A stretch of 64,000 bases of DNA from an uncultured bacterium (GTDB lineage: Bacteria; Actinomycetota; Coriobacteriia; Coriobacteriales; Coriobacteriaceae). Location: NCBI GenBank assembly GCA_905215525.1, contig CAJMQJ010000006.1:73860-137859 (forward strand), given 5' to 3'. Each line of letters opens with the position of its first letter. Position 1 is the stretch's first letter. The notes under the pieces are model-generated. The model was given only the letters and a program-made list of their open reading frames with translations, was not told the DNA's origin and ran no database searches. Below, piece by piece: positions 25,675-36,632 of this stretch. Position numbers and translations under genes: made by a program.

Positions 25675-26250
25675 TTATCTTGCCGGTGGAGTTGTCGTCG
25701 TTTCGTTCGTTTGAGTCGTTTCGGCGCCGTCGCCCTGTTCGTCCTCGTCCTTTTGCGCATCGGCGATAGTGGAAGCTGCCGCAACGATTCCGCGCTGGGG
25801 CGCGACGCCCGTCTGGACCTGTGCGCCCTCGACAACTTCTATGCCTGCATGTGCGAGCTCGGGCGATTTAAACATTGCGTCCAAGTTGGCGCCGCCGCCG
25901 GCGTAGCCAAGCGCAGCGAGTGCGATGATGATTGCTGCAACGACAGCCACGATCGGCACGTAGCGATGCCAGCCGGCGGGATTGAGCCCGCTGCGACGAG
26001 CCGCCCCGCGGCTGATGTAACCGAGCGTTCCGTCGTGCTTGAGCTTTGAGCCCACCACGCGCTTGCGGCCCCACAGCGACGACTCGGCCTGCATGGCCAA
26101 GCGAGCGCTTGCCGAAGGATAGCCATATTTAGTGCGCTTGAACGAGCCATCAAACCCCGAGGCGTGTTTGCCCCACGTCACCGATGTCGTGCGTCGGTTA
26201 ACCGGCGCGGCACTCCGCCTTCTGCGGCTCGGTTTTGAAGTCTCAGCCAT
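25675..26250 (-). CDS. Unknown single-span membrane protein
   Basis: A 191-residue protein from ATG 26250 (MAETSKPSRRRR). The N-terminal 95 residues are very basic and polar, residues 97-116 form one transmembrane helix (VPIVAVVAAIIIALAALGYA), and the C-terminal 75 residues are acidic and end in a Thr/Pro-rich tail. With the basic side inside, the tail would be outside the membrane. I do not recognise a family. The regulator gene at 26335 is upstream on the same strand. Confidence 0.6.
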   Translation of the reverse strand: MAETSKPSRRRRSAAPVNRRTTSVTWGKHASGFDGSFKRTKYGYPSASARLAMQAESSLWGRKRVVGSKLKHDGTLGYISRGAARRSGLNPAGWHRYVPIVAVVAAIIIALAALGYAGGGANLDAMFKSPELAHAGIEVVEGAQVQTGVAPQRGIVAAASTIADAQKDEDEQGDGAETTQTNETTTTPPAR

Positions 26251-26334
26251 ATGCCCTCGCACGCCGTAACCAAATCGAAACAATAACGCTTTGGACTGTA
26301 GCACACGCGTCGCGCGCGGTCACGGGCGCCTCGC

Positions 26335-27552
26335 TCAACGGTCATCGTCCTTCAGCAAGCGCCACAGCGTTGTACGGCTTATGCCCAGCACCTCCGCCGC
26401 ACGGGTTCGGTTGCCGTGTAGATGATCTACAACCAGATGCGCGATATCTCGCTCGGTATCGGCCAGCGGTCGCAGGATATACAGGTCACTTTCGAGTGTC
26501 GGGGCGCCAAAGGTTGCGGTCTTAATCACGTCCTCTTGGGCGAGCACTTCCTCCGCCACAGCGCGGTCCACCGCGCCCGCCCCCACCAATATATACAGTC
26601 GTTCCGAGACCTCGCGGAGCTGCAGATAATTGCGCGGCCAGCGGTAAGCATCGAGCGTCTTCGTCGCCGCGGCGGACAGCGTGGGCGCTGCCGTCCCAAA
26701 TGCATCAGCGAGATATTCCAAATAGCGCGCAACCTTTGTCGACGCGGCTCCTTGCTCGGCAATCGCCGGCGCCACGCTCACCGCACAGGCGAAGCGCTCG
26801 GTCACAAAGGCGGCTTGATCACTTTCGCCGCCGCCCGGCATGTCATTCGCTGTCAGCACCACATGGCAGCGCGTCGCCAACGCGGTGTCAGCCATCGTGG
26901 AAACGAGCTCGCGGAGGCGCTGGGGGCCAACCGCGTTCCAGCCCTCAATGCAAAGGGTCAGCCCCGTTTGGAACAGCGGCGATTCGGAGCTTTTGAGCAC
27001 ATGGCGCCAGCCCCGATCGGTGAGCTCATCGAGCGCGACGGAAACAAAGGGTTGATCGGCAAAAGGACCGTCCAGATAGAGGCGCTTGGCGATCTCGACC
27101 TGACCCGCGCCCAGCTCGCCCTCGAGCATAAGGGGCACGCCGCGCGCATAGCTCTCGGCGACCGGCGCAGCTACCGAGGCCGCCCCCTCAACGATGCCGT
27201 ACGCGCTCGATTCGTAGCGGGCCTCAACTTCGTCGGCGTTGAGCCACTCGATGCCCGCATGTGCCGCGGCGCCGCGCACCTCGCGGACCACGACGACCCA
27301 AAGGCCCCCACCCTCTTTGTCGGTGGGGCGAACGGTCAGACTCAGGCGCGTACCTGCACGTCCCATAACCAGACGCGCGCCGTCTCCTATACGGTCGAGG
27401 CGCTCAGCGACAAAAGCCGCCACATCCCGCTCAAGCGCCGCGTCATTCATGGTCGAAATCGCGACGTCCCCACGCACATCGATTGCCAATGCCGAGGCCC
27501 CGGCAGCAGCCAGGGCCTCGGTCAAGATGTTCAGCTTGGCATCGCTATCCAT
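26335..27552 (-). CDS. Fis-type transcriptional regulator with degraded AAA+ domain
   Basis: A 405-residue protein from ATG 27552, with AGGGG seven bases upstream. The C-terminal 45 residues are a Fis-type helix-turn-helix (LVVDHLHGNRTRAAEVLGIS, TTLWRLL). The middle resembles the sigma-54 activator AAA+ module, but the Walker A position reads GELGAGQVEIA, lacking the usual GK[ST], and no Walker B or GAFTGA loop is visible. The N-terminal 130 residues look like a sensory part. It probably acts without ATP-driven remodelling. The YeiH-like gene is directly upstream on the same strand, a plausible partner. Confidence 0.7.
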   Translation of the reverse strand: MDSDAKLNILTEALAAAGASALAIDVRGDVAISTMNDAALERDVAAFVAERLDRIGDGARLVMGRAGTRLSLTVRPTDKEGGGLWVVVVREVRGAAAHAGIEWLNADEVEARYESSAYGIVEGAASVAAPVAESYARGVPLMLEGELGAGQVEIAKRLYLDGPFADQPFVSVALDELTDRGWRHVLKSSESPLFQTGLTLCIEGWNAVGPQRLRELVSTMADTALATRCHVVLTANDMPGGGESDQAAFVTERFACAVSVAPAIAEQGAASTKVARYLEYLADAFGTAAPTLSAAATKTLDAYRWPRNYLQLREVSERLYILVGAGAVDRAVAEEVLAQEDVIKTATFGAPTLESDLYILRPLADTERDIAHLVVDHLHGNRTRAAEVLGISRTTLWRLLKDDDR

Positions 27553-27701
27553 AATTTGCCCCTGTCCGCGGCGACGTGCAGCCGCCGACGGTCGCACGAC
27601 CGAGTGTTTCAAAATTGAACGATATTGCTCACCAAACACTATAGGGCAGAAAGCGCCGACCTGCGAGTATAGGTGTTGCCCCGCATCGCCATCCTGGCGG
27701 G

Positions 27702-27766
27702 GCGATAAGAGCTCTTCGGGACTTATAAACCTGCGGACAAGCCATACCCGCAAGAGCTCCTATCGC
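27702..27766. repeat. Imperfect 19-bp inverted repeat after the YeiH-like gene
   Basis: GCGATAAGAGCTCTTCGGG (27702-27720) pairs with 27747-27766 with one mismatch and one bulge. It lies between the YeiH-like stop and the regulator start. Confidence 0.6.
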
Positions 27767-27825
27767 TCCACCGTGAGAATGCGCTCACCAGCACGCAGCA
27801 CGCAGCACGCAAATAAGCTACTTCT

Positions 27826-28860
27826 CTACCAGATTCCCAGCACGTGCTGCATCCCCAAACTCATGCACGCAATGCCAATCCAGCAGCAAAAGCCCAGCGC
27901 GATGGGCTTGCCGCCCTTTTTGACAAGTTCGACGATATCGGTATTAAAGCCAATAGCCGCCATGGCCATCACGATAAAGAACTTCGACAGCTCCTTGATG
28001 GGCGCCGTAATGGACGCGGGAAGCTGAAGCACCGTGGTGATTACGCTCGCCAGCACAAAGAACAGCACAAACATGGGAAACGCGCGTTTAAGCGAGAACG
28101 TGCTTTTGGCGTCGCCGCCGGCCTTGCGCGCCAGATGCATCTGCCAGCATGCGAGGACCAACGTGATGGGAATAATGGCCAGCGTCCTGGTGAGCTTGAC
28201 CACCGTAGCGCTCTCGAGCACATTGGCGCCGGGATGCATGCTGTCCCAAGCGCTCGCCGCAGCCGTTACGGACGAGGTGTCGTTGATGGCGGTGCCGGCA
28301 AACAGGCCAAAGCCCTCGTTGGTCAGCCCGAGCATGCCGCCGAGCGTCGGAAACACGAGCGCCGCGATAACGTTAAACAGGAAGATGACCGAAATAGCCT
28401 GGGCAATCTCGCGATCGTCGGCATCGATGACGGGCGCGGTCGCGGCGATGGCAGAACCGCCGCAAATCGACGAACCCACACCCACAAGCGTCGCGATCTT
28501 GCCCGGCACGTTCATAACGCGGCAGAGCACAAAGGCGATGACGAGCGAGGTCGAGATCGTCGCCACGATAATCGGCAGCGACTGGGCGCCCTTGGACAGA
28601 ATCTGGGAGAGGTTCATGCCAAAGCCAAGCAGGATAACCGCGTACTGCAAGACTTTTTTGGACGTATAGGTAACGCCGGCGGCGAGCTGTTCGCGATGAT
28701 TCTTGGGAAAGACGAGCGCCAGAACCATGCCGAAGAGGATGGCGAATACCGGCCCACCGACCACCTCAATCTGTTTGCCGAGCAGCGTTGCGGGGATAGC
28801 GATGATCAGGCAGAACATGACACCCTTCCAGCGCTCGCGTACGATATTCGCCAGTTGCAT
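27826..28860 (-). CDS. YeiH/UPF0324-family putative anion exporter
   Basis: A 344-residue protein with about ten membrane helices. Conserved features include LLGFGMNLSQI, VGVGSSICGGSAIAATAPVI, and GTAINDTSSVTAAASA, all diagnostic of the YeiH family. Members are annotated as sulfate exporters, mainly by association with sulfonate use; the real substrate is uncertain. AAGGA lies seven bases before the ATG. A GntR regulator is divergently transcribed at 29024 and may control it. Confidence 0.85.
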   Translation of the reverse strand: MQLANIVRERWKGVMFCLIIAIPATLLGKQIEVVGGPVFAILFGMVLALVFPKNHREQLAAGVTYTSKKVLQYAVILLGFGMNLSQILSKGAQSLPIIVATISTSLVIAFVLCRVMNVPGKIATLVGVGSSICGGSAIAATAPVIDADDREIAQAISVIFLFNVIAALVFPTLGGMLGLTNEGFGLFAGTAINDTSSVTAAASAWDSMHPGANVLESATVVKLTRTLAIIPITLVLACWQMHLARKAGGDAKSTFSLKRAFPMFVLFFVLASVITTVLQLPASITAPIKELSKFFIVMAMAAIGFNTDIVELVKKGGKPIALGFCCWIGIACMSLGMQHVLGIW

Positions 28861-29023
28861 ATGGGATTCCTTCTTTCTCTTTCACGTTTGCGACGGCTTA
28901 TGATACGGCAACATTGGGCATAGCCTTGCGCAAACACAGACTAAGATTCCGCAATAGTTCTCGGGCGACAGCCGAATTACCCTCCGCGGAGAGCTGATTC
29001 GCGGCATAATTAACAACTGACAT

Positions 29024-29755
29024 ATGAGTTTGATAGAACAGTTGCGAGGCGCTATGGAAGAATCGATGCACGTCGGCGAGCAGGAAACGAGCCTACAGGA
29101 CCAGTCCTACCACACCATTCGACGCAAAATCGTCTACCTGGACTATAAGCCGGGCGAAAAGCTGGGCGTCAAGCAACTTTGCGACGACCTGGACATGGGT
29201 CGCACGCCCGTGCGCGAGGCTTTGGTTCGCTTGGCGCAGGAGGGCCTGGTGCGCACCGTGCCCCAGAGCGGCACCTACGTCTCGCCCATCAACCTCACCC
29301 TTGCCGAGAGTGCCTGTTACATCCGCGAGCATCTGGAAAAGCAGGTGATCGTGGAGTGCTGTGCGCGCGCCACGTCGGCCGGCATCGAGCAGCTCGACCG
29401 CGCCATCGCGCTGCAGGAAAAGGCCATGGCCGAAGAGGATCGCATCGGCTTCTTTTTGAGCGACAACCTCATGCATCACATGATTTTTAGCATCGCATGC
29501 CGCAGCACTGTGTGGTCGTGGCTCGAGGAGACCAATGCCGACCTGGAGCGCTTCCGCTGGCTGCGCGCCGCCACGCAGGTTCTCGACAATCAGGACATCG
29601 TGAACGAGCACAAGCAGATTCGCCGCACCATCGCCGGTCGCGACCCCATCGAAGCGAGCTTTTTGGTCAGCAAGCACCTGCACATGATGTTCCGCAACCA
29701 AACCGAAGTTCTGGACCAGTTCCCCGAGTACTTCGAGACCAGCAAGCTCCGCTAA
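29024..29755 (+). CDS. GntR-family (FCD) transcriptional regulator
   Basis: A 243-residue protein. Residues 28-85 are the GntR winged helix (IVYLDYKPGEKLGVKQLCDDL, GRTPVREALVRL), and residues 95-225 a helical FCD ligand domain (CYIREHLEKQVIVECC, HHMIF). FCD regulators usually sense small carboxylates. ATG 29024 has no good ribosome site; an in-frame ATG at 29054 with GAGG upstream is a fair alternative. It is divergent from the YeiH-like gene, about 160 bp away. Confidence 0.85.
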   Translation: MSLIEQLRGAMEESMHVGEQETSLQDQSYHTIRRKIVYLDYKPGEKLGVKQLCDDLDMGRTPVREALVRLAQEGLVRTVPQSGTYVSPINLTLAESACYIREHLEKQVIVECCARATSAGIEQLDRAIALQEKAMAEEDRIGFFLSDNLMHHMIFSIACRSTVWSWLEETNADLERFRWLRAATQVLDNQDIVNEHKQIRRTIAGRDPIEASFLVSKHLHMMFRNQTEVLDQFPEYFETSKLR

Positions 29756-29803
29756 CCTGCCAAAAAGGGACAGGTTTATTTTGGCAGGTTTTATCTTGGC
29801 AAA
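29755..29803 (+). repeat. GGGACAGG hairpin element, copy A
   Basis: A 50-bp dispersed element: CCTGCCAAAA, then AGGGACAGGTTTA, then TTTTGGCAGG, so the ends pair around a conserved core. It overlaps the stop codon of the GntR gene. Confidence 0.85.
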
Positions 29804-29809
29804 CGCAGA

Positions 29810-29850
29810 AAAGGCCCGGCTCCGTCTTGATGCGGAGCCGGGCCTTAGTC
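29810..29850 (-). terminator. glmS terminator
   Basis: AAGGCCCGGCTCCG pairs perfectly with CGGAGCCGGGCCTT; TTTTCT follows on the minus strand. It also serves the convergent GntR gene. Confidence 0.85.
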
Positions 29851-29869
29851 GCTAGAACGGCGGAACCAA

Positions 29870-31717
<1,848 letters not shown>

Positions 31718-31885
31718 AGGACAAATCCCTTCGTTCGCGTGACTGCAAGACGTCCACGCACAAGGGGCGCTGAGACGTACAACGTTCGAGTATTGTACTC
31801 ACGCAAACGCAAGCTGATATACCAGAAGTGGTATCTCAACTTAGATACCACCCGATGCACACACGTCCAGCCGGTCCAAACCACC

Positions 31886-31928
31886 ACAATGGGAACAGGC
31901 ACCTTTGTGGTGGCTTGGTCTGGCAGCA
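31886..31928. repeat. Relative of the GGGACAGG hairpin element
   Basis: CCACCACAA, then TGGGAACAGGCACC, then TTTGTGGTGG. The arms differ from the main family, but the architecture and the GGGAACAGG core are the same. Confidence 0.55.
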
Positions 31929-31931
31929 TCG

Positions 31932-31983
31932 TTTCCCCAGATAAAACCTGCCAAAATAAACCTGTCCCTAATTGGCAGGTTTT
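31932..31983 (-). repeat. GGGACAGG hairpin element, copy B
   Basis: The same 50-bp element in reverse orientation, about 60 bp before the LacI-type regulator, including the tail that reads TTTTATCTGGGGAAA on the minus strand. Confidence 0.85.
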
Positions 31984-32047
31984 GCCACCCCGGGGGCGGG
32001 CGATGCTACAATCTGGCTTGTACTTGAAACGCATCAAAGGGGCCGCT

Positions 32048-33181
32048 ATGGCAAAGGTTAAAATCAGCGACGTCGCGCGCGAAGCCGGGGTTTCGTTGGG
32101 CACGGTTTCCAACGCGCTCAACCATCCCGAAAAGTTGCGTCCCGAGACCCTCAAGCTCATTAACGAAACCATCAATCGACTGGGCTACCTGCCCAACCAA
32201 AGCGCTCGTCAGCTCGCGGGCGGTGCCACCAAGTCCTTTGGCCTGGTGCTCCCCCGTCTCGATCATGGCTTTTCGCTCCAAATCGCCAGCGGCGCCCACA
32301 ACGAGGCCCGCAAGCACGGCTACGACCTGCTCATCGCCAACGCCGATAACGACGATATTCTAGAGGACCATTACCTGCGCTACTTTATGGGCACCCAGAT
32401 GTCCGGCGTCATGGTTCAGCCCATGGCATCCCCCGACTGGCACCCCGCCATGACCAAGATGCCCGTGCCGATCGTCCATCTGGACATCCATTGCTCCGAG
32501 CCCGGCTACTACGTAGCGGCCGACAACGAGGCCCAGGGTCGCATCATTGCCGAACTTGCTATCGCCCGCGGCGCGCACCATATTGTCGTCGTCGGCCGAG
32601 CAGCATTTATGCAACTCACCCTGCGCGTCCTTGGCATTCATAAGGCGCTCGCCCTGCACCGCGATATCAAGATCGAAGTCATCGACGCCGGTGAATGGAA
32701 TACCGCTGCCGACGGCTACGGCATCGGTGCCCAAATCGCCGAGCGCCCCGCGGACGAACGTCCCGATTTTGTCGTCGGCCTGACTGATGTGTTGGCCTCG
32801 GGCGTCGTTTCGGCACTGGTCGACAAGGGCATCTCTGTCCCCGGGCAAGTACGCGTGGCCGGATGCGACGGCAACCCGCTCGCTTGGAGCGGATCGGTCC
32901 CGCTCACTACGGTAGCGCCCCCGGGCTACGAGATTGGCCGCAAGGGCGTTCAATTGCTCATGGAGCAAATCGAGAACAAGGCCCCGGCAAAGACCAAGCA
33001 CGTCCACATCGGCTCTGCCGCGCGCACCGTCGCCGCGGTCACGGCCACCGAGGACATTAACCGTCAGGAGCTCGTGCGCCCCTTCTTGCTCGAACGTATG
33101 AGCACCCAAAAGGCCGAGCAGCACCCGACGGGCCCATCCGCGGCCCCAATAACCGACATCAACCTGGGCGCCTACCTGTAA
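32048..33181 (+). CDS. LacI-family transcriptional regulator
   Basis: A 377-residue protein from ATG 32048, with AAAGGGG six bases upstream. The frame stays open far upstream over glmS, but that is antisense shadow. Residues 4-50 are the LacI helix-turn-helix (ISDVAREAGVSLGTVSNALN) and hinge, followed by a periplasmic-binding-protein-like sugar domain (FGLVLPRLDHGFSLQIA, VAGCDGNPLAWSG). The tail ends TDINLGAYL. The sugar and targets are unknown. A strong terminator follows. A fragment of a paralogue's 3' end remains at 38660-38701. Confidence 0.88.
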   Translation: MAKVKISDVAREAGVSLGTVSNALNHPEKLRPETLKLINETINRLGYLPNQSARQLAGGATKSFGLVLPRLDHGFSLQIASGAHNEARKHGYDLLIANADNDDILEDHYLRYFMGTQMSGVMVQPMASPDWHPAMTKMPVPIVHLDIHCSEPGYYVAADNEAQGRIIAELAIARGAHHIVVVGRAAFMQLTLRVLGIHKALALHRDIKIEVIDAGEWNTAADGYGIGAQIAERPADERPDFVVGLTDVLASGVVSALVDKGISVPGQVRVAGCDGNPLAWSGSVPLTTVAPPGYEIGRKGVQLLMEQIENKAPAKTKHVHIGSAARTVAAVTATEDINRQELVRPFLLERMSTQKAEQHPTGPSAAPITDINLGAYL

Positions 33182-33183
33182 CA

Positions 33184-33225
33184 AAAAACGCCGCAACGGG
33201 AACAGCCCCGCTGCGGCGTTTTTGC
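33184..33225 (+). terminator. lacI-type gene terminator
   Basis: AACGCCGCA pairs with TGCGGCGTT across a loop rich in GGGAACAGCCCC, then TTTTTG. Confidence 0.85.
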
Positions 33226-33395
33226 TGGCCCCACGGGCCTTCCCCATTTAGCCGGACCTGCGGCTACGGATATTTATGGAATGTAATCCATTTTTCATTA
33301 GCTTTTTTGTTAAAATAGACTCAATTCCATATTTTTAGATATTTCCTATAAGTATTGATTTTGCTCCAGTTTTTTCTCGCCAAGAAAGGGGTTTC

Positions 33396-34601
33396 ATGAA
33401 TCTGATTGATCGCAAACAGTACCTCGACTGGCTCATTTCGTGGAAAGACTCACACGTCATCAAGGTCGTTTCGGGCGTGCGAAGGTCCGGCAAATCAAAG
33501 CTATTCGAAATCTACCGTAGCTACCTGCGCGATCATGGAATCACAGGCGACCAGGTTATATCCCTCAACTTTGAAGACCTGGAGTTCGAGTCGCTTACGT
33601 CGTATAGAGCGCTCTACGACTACATTTCCGCCAGACTCGTCCCCGATAAGATGAACTACGTTTTTCTGGACGAGATACAGCACGTCGAGCATTTCGAAAA
33701 AGCCGTCGACAGTCTTTTTATCAAGGACAATGTCGACCTCCACATAACCGGTTCCAACGCTTATCTGCTCTCGAGCGAGCTGGCAACTTTGCTCTCCGGC
33801 CGCTACGTAGAGCTCAAGATGCTGCCCCTATCCTTTAAAGAGTTTTGCTCGGCAAAAACCAATGACGGAAAGGCTCCCGCGCAGTTGTTTGACGAGTACA
33901 TAACCAGGGGCTCTTTTCCCTTTATCGCCGAGACGGGTATTCAGGGACCCCAGGCGCGCGATTATCTTATGAGCCTCTACGATACCATCGTCATACGCGA
34001 CGTTATCGAACGCCTGAAGGTCTCGGACGTCCCGACCCTGCGCGATATCACCAAGTTCCTACTCCATAGCATTGGAAACCGGATCTCGATTAAAAAAATC
34101 TCCGACACGCTCTCGTCCAACGGCAACAAAACCGACCAGAAAACCGTAGCCAAGTACCTCAAAGGCTTAACAGACAGCCTTGTGCTGTACTTTGCTCCGC
34201 GCTATAACGTGCGCGGTCGGCAGCTTCTTTCAACAAACGGCAAATACTACGCCGTTGACCTTGGACTTAGAGGCGCTCTCGTCAAAACCCAAAGCAGCGA
34301 TATCGGTCATATCCTCGAAAATGTTGTTTATCTCGAGCTCCTACGCCGTGGATACGACGTCTACGTGGGCGATATCGACGGCGGGGAAATTGATTTTGTT
34401 GCCCTAAAGTCAGACGAGACAGCCTATTTTCAGGTTTCAGCCACAACGCTCGACGAAACTACCCTCGATCGAGAGTTGGCCCCCTTTAAGAAAGTCCGAG
34501 ACAACTACCCCAAGACGCTTCTTACGCTCGACACGCTGTTTGCGCTTGCGAACTACGAAGGAGTCCGCAAGCGCAACGTGATCGACTGGCTCCTGGAGTA
34601 A
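33396..34601 (+). CDS. AAA+ ATPase with DUF4143-type C-terminus
   Basis: A 401-residue protein. Walker A is GVRRSGKS (27-34), Walker B YVFLDEIQ (88-95) and the sensor-1 region HITGSNAYLLS. The C-terminal half (210-400) resembles DUF4143, with a PD-(D/E)XK-like end (GGEIDFVALKSDETAYFQVS). The family is widespread in gut bacteria and functionally unclear; links to defence or addiction are speculative. Upstream DNA (33250-33395) is AT-rich, and the gene separates a lacI-type gene from a HAD gene that are adjacent in a remnant elsewhere in the window, so it looks acquired. Confidence 0.85.
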   Translation: MNLIDRKQYLDWLISWKDSHVIKVVSGVRRSGKSKLFEIYRSYLRDHGITGDQVISLNFEDLEFESLTSYRALYDYISARLVPDKMNYVFLDEIQHVEHFEKAVDSLFIKDNVDLHITGSNAYLLSSELATLLSGRYVELKMLPLSFKEFCSAKTNDGKAPAQLFDEYITRGSFPFIAETGIQGPQARDYLMSLYDTIVIRDVIERLKVSDVPTLRDITKFLLHSIGNRISIKKISDTLSSNGNKTDQKTVAKYLKGLTDSLVLYFAPRYNVRGRQLLSTNGKYYAVDLGLRGALVKTQSSDIGHILENVVYLELLRRGYDVYVGDIDGGEIDFVALKSDETAYFQVSATTLDETTLDRELAPFKKVRDNYPKTLLTLDTLFALANYEGVRKRNVIDWLLE

Positions 34602-34668
34602 CTTGTAACGTCATAACCCTCCGCCAGCTCCTTACCAAGGCCGCAGCCCCAGTCGCTTAAAGCACAAT

Positions 34669-34715
34669 GCCCCTCTTATCGGCCAAAACAGCAATCTTGG
34701 CGTGATAAGAGGGGC
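34669..34715 (-). terminator. Hairpin after the first HAD gene
   Basis: GCCCCTCTTATC pairs perfectly with GATAAGAGGGGC, and CCAA/TTGG pairs inside. No T-run follows, so terminator function is likely but unproven. Confidence 0.55.
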
Positions 34716-34802
34716 TGACTGCGTCAGCGCCTCCACGCAGGCGCCGTTACCGTCACCGTCCTGCGGGATCGGGCGCGGGGCATGGCGACTCGCGTGCAAA
34801 CG

Positions 34803-35453
34803 CTAGCGCACGGCCTTGACCGCGGCCGGCAGATCGAACAGCGTATCGAGAACGGCCTCGCAGCCATCCACCACGTCCTGCGGCAGCGGCACGATATCGG
34901 GAACGGCAAAGACGTGGCAGCCGGCCGTGATGCCCGAGACGCAGCCGTTGCGGGAATCCTCGACCACGGCACACTCCTCGGGCGCAAAGCCCGCGCGCTC
35001 GCAGGCGAGCAGGTACATCTCGGGATCGGGCTTGCCGTGTGCGACGTCCTCGCCGCAGGTCACCGTCTCAAACTTGTCAAAGAGGCCGACCGTCTTAAGG
35101 TTGCGCTCGGCGGTAACATGGCGCGACGACGTCGCAAGACCCACGTGATAGCCCGCGGTCAGCAGCTCGTCTAGGCACTCGGCGGCGCCGGCCTTAAGCT
35201 CCAGGTCGGTCTTGACCATCTCGTCGCGAATCTCCTTGTGACGACGATAGATCGCCTCAGCGGTTTCGCTGCTGTTGTAATGCTCCTCAAGGATGCCCAT
35301 GACATCGGGCAGCGTACGACCGATAAACTGATGGATCAGCGCATCATCAATCGCGAATCCCAGCTCGGCCGCTCCCGCCTTCCACGCCTTGATACCCAAA
35401 CGCTCGGTATCGACCAGCGTTCCGTCCATGTCAAAAATAACAGCCTTGATCAT
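34803..35453 (-). CDS. HAD-family sugar phosphatase or phosphoglucomutase-like, copy 1
   Basis: A 216-residue protein from ATG 35453, with GAGGGG seven bases upstream. Motif I is FDMDGTLVDTE with the nucleophilic Asp, the cap domain covers residues 15-85, motif II is ATSSRH, and motif IV VVEDSRNGCVSG. This is the beta-phosphoglucomutase/CbbY subgroup, but many members are general sugar-phosphate phosphatases. It is nearly identical to the gene at 38698, including the upstream 85 bp, so the pair arose by segmental duplication. Confidence 0.85.
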   Translation of the reverse strand: MIKAVIFDMDGTLVDTERLGIKAWKAGAAELGFAIDDALIHQFIGRTLPDVMGILEEHYNSSETAEAIYRRHKEIRDEMVKTDLELKAGAAECLDELLTAGYHVGLATSSRHVTAERNLKTVGLFDKFETVTCGEDVAHGKPDPEMYLLACERAGFAPEECAVVEDSRNGCVSGITAGCHVFAVPDIVPLPQDVVDGCEAVLDTLFDLPAAVKAVR

Positions 35454-35540
35454 ATCGGTCCCCTCACCGGATTGCATTACTGCCACTCTACCGCACTTTA
35501 CAAACTTGTATATAACGTATATAGCATATTGCACTTTCGT
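35454..35540 (-). promoter_or_regulatory. Duplicated HAD promoter region, copy 1
   Basis: TTGTATATAACGTATATA and the following CATATTG/CTTTCGTTACATAGA bases recur in front of the second HAD gene (39400-39450). The AT-rich, near-palindromic TATATAACGTATATA is a candidate regulator site. Confidence 0.45.
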
Positions 35541-35620
35541 TACATAGATAGAAGTCTTATGGCAAGTAACGCATTAGGATTATAGTTTTCGATCGAGTAC
35601 TCAACGATAAGGATCGTTTC

Positions 35621-36499
35621 ATGATTTTAGACACCACGGCACCCGCAGAGGAGCTTCAAGACAAGCTATCGGCGCTCGAACAGCTGCTTTTGGCATACGG
35701 GCGCGTGGCTATCGGGTTTTCCGGCGGCGTTGACAGCAGCTTTTTGGCCGCCGTATGCGCCCGCATCATGCCTACCAACACCCTCCTCGTCCATCTCACC
35801 ACGCCGCTCATCGGCACGCCCGAGCAGGCTTCGTTTGAGCGGGCGGTTGACGGGCAGGCCGATGAGGGGCCGCATTTTAAGCTCCCCGTGCTCAACCTCT
35901 CGGTCGATCAGCTGCAGCTCCCCCAGGTAGCCTGCAACGACGCCAACCGCTGCTACCACTGCAAGCGCGCCGGCTTTACCGCCATCGTCAACCATGCCAA
36001 GTCGCTGGGCTTTCCCACCGTCATCGACGGCAGCAACGCAAGCGACCGCGGCGACTACCGCCCCGGCATGCGCGCCGCCCAGGAGCTCGGCGTGCGCTCG
36101 CCGGTTATGGAGGTCGGCTTTACCAAGGACGAGGAGCGCGAGCTGCTACGCGCCTGGGGCTACCCCGTTTGGAACCTGCCGGCGGGAGCCTGTCTTGCCA
36201 CGCGCGTCCCCACGGGCGAGAAGCTTACGCGCGAGAAAGTCGGTTTAATCCGCGCCTGCGAGGATTACCTGCACGATCTTGACCTGGCACAGGTACGCGC
36301 GCGCCTGATCGGCGGCTGCATGCATATCGAGGCCGCACCCGCAGATGTCGCCAAGATTTCCACCCTCGGCGGTGCCGCCGTCGACGACAAGGGCAAGACC
36401 CCGCTGCCCGCCGTTGTCGAGTCCGCGCTGCGCGAGCTGGGCTGCGACCATATCTCCCCCGAGGTCACCCCCTACATCCACGGCAACATGAACCTTTAA
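35621..36499 (+). CDS. larE: LarE-type ATP-dependent sulfur transferase
   Basis: A 292-residue PP-loop protein. SGGVDSS (34-40) binds ATP, CYHCK (111-115) supplies a CxxC pair, and GACLATR places Cys191 at the position of the sacrificed sulfur-donor Cys of LarE. In lactate racemase maturation LarE adds sulfur to the pyridinium cofactor made by LarB for LarC to nickel-load. No larA, larB or larC gene is in the window, so its client is unknown here; other uses of LarE homologues are known to be unclear. Confidence 0.85.
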   Translation: MILDTTAPAEELQDKLSALEQLLLAYGRVAIGFSGGVDSSFLAAVCARIMPTNTLLVHLTTPLIGTPEQASFERAVDGQADEGPHFKLPVLNLSVDQLQLPQVACNDANRCYHCKRAGFTAIVNHAKSLGFPTVIDGSNASDRGDYRPGMRAAQELGVRSPVMEVGFTKDEERELLRAWGYPVWNLPAGACLATRVPTGEKLTREKVGLIRACEDYLHDLDLAQVRARLIGGCMHIEAAPADVAKISTLGGAAVDDKGKTPLPAVVESALRELGCDHISPEVTPYIHGNMNL

Positions 36500-36511
36500 G
36501 TTACGCCGTTT

Positions 36512-36561
36512 AACCTATCAAAAGAGGACAGGTTTATTTTGGCAGGTTTTATCTGGGGAAA
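36512..36561 (+). repeat. GGGACAGG hairpin element, copy C
   Basis: The copy reads AACCTATCAAAAGAGGACAGG, then the constant TTTATTTTGGCAGG and ATCTGGGGAAA tail. It starts 13 bp after the larE stop. One arm has drifted (CTATC for CTGCC). Confidence 0.8.
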
Positions 36562-36579
36562 TATCGCGGAGCCACCGCC

Positions 36580-36620
36580 TCTCTAGTATCCATCTAACTT
36601 CGAGAGACACTAGAGAGGCA
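36580..36620 (-). terminator. Hairpin after the AlbA_2 gene
   Basis: GCCTCTCTAGT (about 36579) pairs with ACTAGAGAGGC (about 36610-36620). The TCTCTCTA/TAGAGAGA content echoes the box array at the other end of the gene, so it may also bind the same protein. Confidence 0.5.
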
Positions 36621-36632
36621 ACTCGGCTGCAT

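Noticed and set aside
31718..31800. glmS ribozyme
   Set aside because: The leader has no recognisable ribozyme core and is too short.
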